In this document: positions 58,048 through 64,000 of the stretch, piece after piece
Numbering within the stretch: position 1 is the stretch's first letter
Layout: each line of letters begins with the position of its first letter
NCBI GenBank assembly: GCA_039720395.1
Contig: CM077824.1
Coordinates: 29,479,675 to 29,543,674 of the forward strand
Length of the DNA stretch: 64,000 nucleotides
Origin: Liquidambar formosana
Taxonomy: Eukaryota; Streptophyta; Magnoliopsida; Saxifragales; Altingiaceae
Direction: 5' to 3'
The notes under the pieces: generated by a model
Told to the model about the DNA's origin: nothing
Databases searched by the model: none
Seen by the model: only the letters and a program-made list of their open reading frames with translations
Translations under genes and position numbers: made by a program

Positions 58048-59640
58048 ACATTTTAATTTTATTTCAAAAACCCAATTAGCATATAATGTCCCTACCTACA
58101 TAGCAAGATTGAAAATTTTGCGAGGCTAGTAATCATCTCCTACTACGTAAGTTGCACAACATATCCAATTGATTTCGAATAAAATAATAGATGCTTAACC
58201 TCTCTAATTCCACAAGTCAAATCATGCATATATATTCATGTGTCCATAATATTTGGGTACGGGCTCCATTTGAAGCCCTTGGTATTTTAGTGCATTATGT
58301 CAAGGCAACCTCTAAAACATATTGGTGAACATGAAGCACATCCCCTTACAATGCCATGAATAAATAATACATCTCAAATATTACAAATCCAAAATTCCCT
58401 ATTACAAAGAATCTAATAAAAAATAAATGGGGATGCCACTTCACCAACATATTTGACGTGCGCCTTAATCCATCCACAAAATAAATAAATAAATAACACC
58501 AACCATGAGCACAACAAAATACCAATGCCATGCCTCCATCCATACATAAACCATCCATACAATAACAAATTAACAATATAAATTGTGTTCAATTGAATGG
58601 AGGAAAAACCACCCTTCCATTTATGGAAAGAGTTTAAGGTCAATAAAAACCTAGGACACATTATACAAAAAAATAACCCAATCACAATAATGAATCATAA
58701 TACAAAATTATGCAAATTGATTAAGCTAATTAATATGCATGAGATATAAAGAAAATAAAATTTTCTTTTATTTTTAAGCCAAAATAGTGTATAAAATGGA
58801 TATATATAAACAAAATATAATGACATGGGATTAAAATAGAAATGGCCATAAGAAAAAAAATTGGGGTTTAGAACACACAGGGACGCCTCCTTTTGTGGTG
58901 AGTACATATTAAAGTCCTCGTTAGACTTTGTGCAAAACAGTCGCCTTAAAAAAATCCACTTGTTATTCATCAACCCAATGGCAACCCGTCCTCTGGTACA
59001 GGTGATCTAATATTCACGCAACAACCTTTTTTTTTTTTTTTTTTTTTTTAAGTCAACTAAGCTGAGCCGCACTTTCAGCCGAGCCATGTACCATTATGTG
59101 CCTAGCCAAGTCGAGCTGAGCCACATGGCTAGCGTAAGCCGTGCACTATTCATCTTCAACCTTCAGTACGGTTATGTAGAAAAAATGCAAATTTCGTATT
59201 ACCAACCCCCAAACTTTGAATGGCTATATCTCATTCAATATAGGTCCAAATTACGCATATGATATGTCGTTGGAAAGCCCATGCGACATAGATTTGCAAT
59301 ATATAAATGTCATACATTATAAACTTCTCTAAGTGTATAAAAAATTGACCCAAAGTTTCTAAAAAACCACAATTTCATAAAACAAAATTTTAAGTTTTCT
59401 TCCAAAACACACAATGGTTTTTCATGAAATTTTAGAGAGAAGTTCCTGACACATAAGGGAACAAAACCCTATAAAAAATTTTGGATAAAAACACCATATT
59501 TAAAAACGATTTTTTTTTTTTTTTTGTAAAGATATTTAAAAACAAATTTTAATGATCCCAAAAATTGTGTTTTGAAGAAAAACTCATTTATTATGCAAAT
59601 CATATTCTCAATGATCATAGGAGTGAAAACAAGTAATATC
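58048..59640 (-). other. Copia-B leader, AT-rich, no gene seen
   Basis: 1.6 kb between PBS and gag, long for a Copia leader. It includes a T23 run at 59027-59049 and a T18 run near 59510. The poly-T with an adjacent non-homologous block could mark an old poly(A)-tailed insertion, but no target duplication was found. ORFs at 58346-58973 are low-complexity, hydrophobic and unsupported. Confidence 0.5.
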
Positions 59641-59654
59641 ATGCTCTGATACCA
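59641..59654 (-). other. Primer-binding site of Copia-B
   Basis: Minus strand TGGTATCAGAGCAT, initiator tRNA-Met type, one base from the LTR start at 59656. Confidence 0.92.
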
Positions 59655-59655
59655 A

Positions 59656-59892
59656 TGTTAAATTACTATAAGAATATGGGTATACGAAATACCTTAGTGA
59701 AAATAAATTGGATCTTTGTACTTAGATTACAAGCCCCACGCATTCACGAACTTTGAGGACATACCCACTTGTCAATGGAGATGCTACCAGAGTCTCTCCA
59801 ATAATATCCACACTCCAAGTTCTATGGCTATGGTGATGGTTGCTAGAAAGAAGAAAGTGACTAGGAATTCACATCATGTTTGTTTCCAAAAG

Positions 59893-59929
<37 letters not shown>

Positions 59930-60048
59930 TATATATATGGGTATGTCTTATGTCTGTTCCTAAATGATACAACCCTTTAATTCTGACTAACCCATGTGGA
60001 CACTCCACGGGTTGTGGGTCGAGTCAAAACCCAATCCAAATTCTAACA
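59656..60048 (-). repeat. Copia-B 5' LTR
   Basis: 393 bp, TGTTAAATTAC to AATTCTAACA, homologous to 21127-21488. The extra length comes mostly from an (AC)n(AT)n microsatellite at about 59896-59938. It is followed by the target duplication TGGTG (60049-60053). Confidence 0.9.
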
Positions 60049-60353
60049 TGGTGGAATTACACTCTATAAGAAAATAAGTTGTTACCATTTTCAAAAAAAT
60101 TTCCTTTGAAAAGTTGTTCAAAATGATGTTTACTAGTACACCACGCAACCAATTTTCATAAAAACCTTTTATATTTTTATAAAATGTTAAAAAATTAAAA
60201 TAAGTGGTGGAGGGGGGTGTACTGATAAAACTAATAAGGAGTGGCAATAACCGGTCCCTAAAATATATAAAATGACTTTTCCAATGTGTTGAACACTCGA
60301 GTGTAAAATTAGGATGTCAAAACATATATATTGATGTGAAAACATTAATTAAG
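60049..60353. other. Copia-B flank with truncated Stowaway-like MITE
   Basis: Sequence from about 60276 to 60353 (TTTCCAATGT..., GATGTCAAAACATATA, TGAAAACATTAATTAAG) matches 20680-20757 inside the complete MITE at 20555-20814. Homology stops at 60353, where TGTGCGGG begins, so the MITE was broken by the next insertion. The left half is not recognisable. Confidence 0.58.
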
Positions 60354-61888
60354 TGTGCGGGATAAAATCTGCTCCCTGAGACCTGATGATGGTGAAGGAG
60401 CTTATTCTCGCGCGTGGACCTGCACTCACAAGCTTAGAAACAAAGTCAGAGGGTAGGCCAAAGTGGGTTTTGGCCAAGCCTTCTCCAATGCTTAAATCAG
60501 AAGCCGTTTATGGAGGGAAAGACAAGGAAGAAGATGAATTTTAGAGAATTATGGTACTGTAGCTTACCTTATTTGGCTGTATCATATTCTATTTACACCC
60601 ACCTGTACGGACTGACCATGTGAGGTCAGGTAACTGCTTTGGTTAGGCCAGATCTGACTATGGTTGGCCAATAACCATCTGATCATGGTTTATTGATTAT
60701 GGTTAGGCACAGAACCATGGTTTCCTGTAATCGCTGTGTTAAGAATTACAACTGTAGTAACAGTTTTGGACTGTAATAGGATTTGGATTGTAGTGTGAGT
60801 CATAGGACAGATGTCCCGAGCTGAGTGTAAGTCCCCGAGCTGGGAGATCACATGCGTTGCAATGGATCTGGCTAAGTTGCCTTTGCCATGTGTCAATAAT
60901 TCTGGTTTGAGCTCTTTAACCCGAGCTAGTTCCTCGATTTAGAAATATTCCCATACAACTTACCCCAATTATGACTTTCCCAAGTTGGGACTTGTCATAA
61001 TTTTTGTAATTGCTGAATGCCTCTTACTGTGTCCCTATGGCGCTTAGCTTTCTAGGGCTTAGCTAGCAAAATGTGCGGTTACGCCCTTTTATATTTCAAG
61101 GCGCTGACGTATATGGCATTTACTGCTCCAAAAGCATTATGTCTTTGGGAAAAAGTTAATTAGTGTTTATCTTGCCTTTTGCCTTTTCTCTTTTTACTCT
61201 CTCTACTCTCTCTACTCTCTGTTCTTTTTGCCCTTTGCATTCTACCTTCATCAGGAAGTACTGTTCACGCCGTTTTCTCGTCGAAATCCACCACTGTTCA
61301 TTGTATATTTGCTGGAGGAAGTCTCTCTCTACTCTTTTCACCATTTCAAGATTCGTTCTGCCGTCACTACACTATTCTTGGGCATTATTTTAGTTTTCCT
61401 ATCGTTTTAGAAGCTATCCTTCGAAGATTCTCACCGTCACGTGCTTGCACCTTTCCAGCGAACTTACTTTTCGGTACGCTTCTTCAAATCTGCGATGGTA
61501 TATCTCTTTCCCTATCTTTACTTTTCAGTTTATTCAGTATTATTTTCTTGGACTGGGGTTGTTGGTGTTGCTCTTGGGGTTTGTTTCACGATTCTAGGGT
61601 TTTCCTCTGATTTTTGGGGCAAATCGCCAAGATTCCAACTTTCCCGCCTTTTAGGGTTTGAAAACCTCATCTCGGGGTAAATTTAAGAGGGAGACCCTTA
61701 GTCTCCTCTTTTTGAATTTTTCCAACACCAAGTTAAGTGATTCCCGAGCTGACACTTAGAACAATTTTTGAGTTTGTCAAGGCAAGGCAAACATACCTGT
61801 CAGAACATTGTTCTTGAGACTCAAGTCGGGGCATGTGAGGAAAGATAGTTGATCTTAGATTTAACCTTCCCCATTTCAAACTTGGCAG

Positions 61889-64000
61889 ATGTCGTCTTTT
61901 TATGATATTAAGGACAATCCTGTAAGGATAGCAGAATTTAAGGCCTTGTATGGCTTCGAAGATAGGAAGTTCAGTTTTCGGTTCACTGAACCTGAAGAGG
62001 ACATTTATCGATCAGATACTTAGGACGGCCTTCCCATTCCTATTGCTGCATTCATGGAGGGTAGAGTTCGCATCCCTTTTTCTAACCTTCTCATTGAGTT
62101 CCTCCTTTACTGTAATGTTGTTCCAACCCAACTAGGGTTAAATTCCTTTAGGATTGTCACGGGCGTCCATCCCCTTAACCAAATTCTACGGACTTCTGTT
62201 GGAGTACGGGAGATACTCAAACACTATAAAATATGTGCCTTAAAAAATAAACCAGACATTACTGTTGGGTTATGGAACAAGGGAAAAATAGAAGTGCGGA
62301 ATATAAAAATTTTTCCTGCGATTCCCAATCCCATGAATCTAACTATGCACAACACAAAATCAAACCCTAACTACGAAGAGGGTTAGAACACTTACAGAAT
62401 TTTTGTCTTCTCCGTTTTGCTCCAAGCTTCGACTCCGGACAACGGTGAATGAGCAGCCCAAGTGTGCTGCCTCCAACGGTATCCACACCTAGCTAGAGCT
62501 TCAAGTCCTTTCCTTCTTTCCCATGTTGTTGCTAGAGTAGGAGAAAAGAGGAGAGAAAGAGAGAGGGAGGCTGGAAATTCTGGCCAGCCCTTGGTGTCTT
62601 CTAAAAAGTGATGATGTCACACATCATAGTGTGACTTAAATAGTCCACACTAAAGGGGCCGGCCCTAGGGGGGAAACCCTTTTAGGGTTTTGTGCAATTT
62701 CCCTAAATTGCACAATAACTTCTATTGTTTATATCAAATACAAACATGGCCTCAAAGAACTATTCTTTATGCACTCATACCCTTTCTCTCATAGACTTAA
62801 AAGCTCATCTTGCATGATCAGTGTGTGACCCATTGGGTTCACATCATTAAGTAGTAGGAATAGCACGAGGTGTGCACAATGGAACTCTTTCCATTTAGGG
62901 TCTAATTGGAACTCCTTCCAATTCCCTGATTGATTATAACTCACTTATATCAATTAGGGCTTCTACTAACCATGAGTAACACCTAGCATATGGCTCATGG
63001 TGTGGTCCTTAATGAGGTGAATAGTCATTTACAAAGAACCCTTCTGTTATAGTTTATAGGTTACAATTGCATCCTTCCTTCAACACAATGTCTCCAATTG
63101 AACTAATAGGACATGGAAGTCTGTCAAGTCCCTAGTTCAATTACTTTATACTCATTCATAGATATCAACTCATTGATGAACTCATGAAACTCTTTTCATA
63201 TTCATCCTACCATGGCCATGGATTTAATGAGTTATATTATGAATGCTATATGAAACATTCTCTCTCTTTTTCCTGAGAGTGATGGATCCCTTGTTGATCA
63301 CTCACATGCCTTCATACACATAGCAGTAGGGCCAATGAACACCTTTGCAGACCCTTGAATAGGATCTGCACTTAGTGTTATCAAACTTCTAAAGCTACAT
63401 GCATAAGGCAACTATAGTGTCTCAGGTCTAAGGATTACTTGTACCACTATAACAATGAGAAACTGATTGACAGGCAGGATAAAACTCCATTCAGTTTATC
63501 TCATATCTTTGGTCACATTCAGTGTACCTATTCTCGCAATGGGCACCCACTTGTTGGTTGTAGTGTCTCCACACAAATAGCTTGAGACTAGCTATCCTCC
63601 TATAGAGTCAACCTAACAAGTGCTAGTCCTATGGTTCATTACTGTCCATCATAGTGAACCTTCAACTAGGAATGCTTTAGGAGTTTAGTACAGAGATATA
63701 TCTATAGTCTCAAAATTACAACTCTTTGTAATTCCATATTCTCAACTCTAACTCCATGGACATATTATGTAAATATAAATTATGCATATAAACATAATAG
63801 AATAAGCCCTTTTATTAAATCAATAATAAATATGACATACATAAATGAAATCAAATGATTGTTCCTAATCCCTAAACAATCATCTCTATAATTGGCTCTA
63901 GGGCATAATCCTAACAATTACCTCTTTGTCAAGCCCAAAAGAAAACCGTTCGTTACATATATCCCTGATTCCAACATCGGAGCTCACGACCACATTATCT
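61889..64000 (+). pseudogene. Putative gypsy-type transposon protein (Transposase_28-like), split by a solo LTR
   Basis: The frame starts MSSFYDIKDNPVRIAEFKAL at 61889, after an acceptor-like TTGGCAG. One in-frame stop TAG (62021-62023) sits in YRSDT*DGLPIP, where a Trp is likely. MEGRVRIPFSNLLIEF and VVPTQLGLNSFRIVTGVHPL then match the N-terminal pattern of the 'putative gypsy type transposon' domain (PF04195, by recollection). The frame is interrupted at 62263 by the solo LTR. Beyond 63916 the protein resumes as YLFVKPKRKPFVTYIPDSNI, but one base out of phase with the left part, implying a small indel as well. Non-functional here; it continues past the window. Confidence 0.62.
62263..63916 (-). 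repeat. Solo LTR of Copia-A family, TSD ATTAC
   Basis: 1654 bp in reverse orientation, TGTTGGGTTATGG to ATAATCCTAACA, flanked by ATTAC (62258-62262 and 63917-63921). It is closely similar to the Copia-A copy 2 LTRs, so fairly recent. No PBS or internal sequence adjoins it, so it is the product of LTR recombination. Confidence 0.93.

Larger units (their letters stand above)
21127..60048 (-). mobile_element. Copia-B: old minus-strand Ty1/Copia element carrying nested insertions, TSD TGGTG
   Basis: LTRs at 21127-21488 (3' LTR) and 59656-60048 (5' LTR) in reverse orientation are flanked by direct repeats TGGTG (21122-21126 and 60049-60053). Removing the nested Ogre-E (27074-57798 plus duplicated CTAAT) and the Copia-A-like LTR (23813-25505) leaves about 6.5 kb. 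In minus-strand order this is LTR, PBS, leader, gag, protease, integrase, RT, RNase H, LTR. All coding parts are broken. The LTRs differ by many substitutions and by length (362 versus 393 bp), so this is the oldest layer of the nest. Confidence 0.9.
60354..64000 (+). mobile_element. Unclassified retroelement-like unit (partial), with coding region from 61889
   Basis: Begins TGTGCGGGATAAAATC against the truncated MITE, consistent with an LTR terminus, and runs beyond the right window edge. The 1.5-kb non-coding part has promoter-like features: TTTTATATTTC near 61088 and CTCTCTACTC pyrimidine repeats at 61190-61220. It leads to a coding region with a gypsy-type transposon domain (61889 on). 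No second LTR, PBS or polymerase lies within the window, so class and ends are uncertain. Small ORFs at 61163-61680 overlap in several frames and are not convincing. Confidence 0.45.

Noticed and set aside
58346..58973. Three overlapping hydrophobic minus-strand ORFs as a membrane protein gene
   Set aside because: AT-driven Phe/Tyr/Leu-rich translations in overlapping frames within the Copia-B leader; no start context, domain or conservation.
59641..59654. tRNA gene fragment
   Set aside because: It is the primer-binding site complementary to initiator tRNA-Met, adjacent to an LTR; no cloverleaf is present.
61163..61680. Serine/leucine-rich secreted protein candidates in three frames
   Set aside because: They translate a CTCT-rich promoter/5' UTR-like stretch; frames overlap and none is favoured.

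Overview
This is a window of plant nuclear heterochromatin built almost entirely from nested LTR retrotransposons. The evidence is plant-type Ty1/Copia and Ty3/Gypsy Tat/Ogre coding domains, tRNA-iMet-type and Ogre-type primer-binding sites, telo-box (AAACCCTAA) motifs, a Stowaway-like MITE and plant-type GT-AG introns. I found no convincing host gene, tRNA or rRNA gene. The species cannot be named from sequence alone.

Left part (1-18973). A minus-strand Copia element (family 'Copia-A', LTR 2153-3819) runs off the left edge. It is inserted in the antisense plant-mobile-domain pseudogene of a plus-strand Ogre-like element ('Ogre-A', 3' portion 3820-10224, 3' LTR 7215-10224). Ogre-A abuts, and probably interrupts, the decayed gag of a minus-strand relative ('Ogre-B', 10225-18973). 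Ogre-B is itself hit by a plus-strand LTR (about 11540-14224) and by a solo LTR (15088-17821, TSD ACTAC).

Flank (18974-21126). AT-rich sequence with inverted-repeat units around TA microsatellites and a 260-bp Stowaway-like MITE.

Middle (21127-60048). An old minus-strand Copia ('Copia-B', TSD TGGTG) has its gag split by a 30.7-kb insertion. That insertion is a young Ogre/Tat element ('Ogre-E', 27074-57798, TSD CTAAT, 3261-bp LTRs with about 7 differences). Ogre-E is in turn split at the end of its RNase H by a Copia-A element (36614-46305, TSD GAAAT, 1658-bp LTRs with about 5 differences). Copia-B also holds a diverged Copia-A-like LTR (23813-25505). Ogre-E without its insert is about 21 kb. 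In order it carries: LTR, PBS, gag-pro, a frame-restoring 169-nt intron, RT and two RNase H domains, integrase (two nonsense codons), an antisense 428-aa ORF, an antisense seven-exon 580-aa plant-mobile-domain gene, a hairpin-rich 3' region, and LTR.

Right part (60049-64000). Copia-B flank with a MITE fragment, then an unclassified retroelement-like unit whose coding region is split by a Copia-A solo LTR (62263-63916, TSD ATTAC).

Most interesting signals: (i) an 80-bp GC-rich multi-tier palindrome, always 80 bp long, upstream of all three Ogre transcription units (LTR promoter and both antisense genes), with stems that differ between copies but stay complementary; (ii) about 18-21 mini-hairpins per element in the Ogre 3' region whose loops are nearly all GNR triplets or TGTN quartets, with a covarying hairpin next to the 3' LTR; (iii) an antisense gene with seven exons, all phase-0 introns and an open frame throughout; (iv) a Copia family with wrecked coding capacity but near-identical LTRs, implying recent mobilisation in trans.
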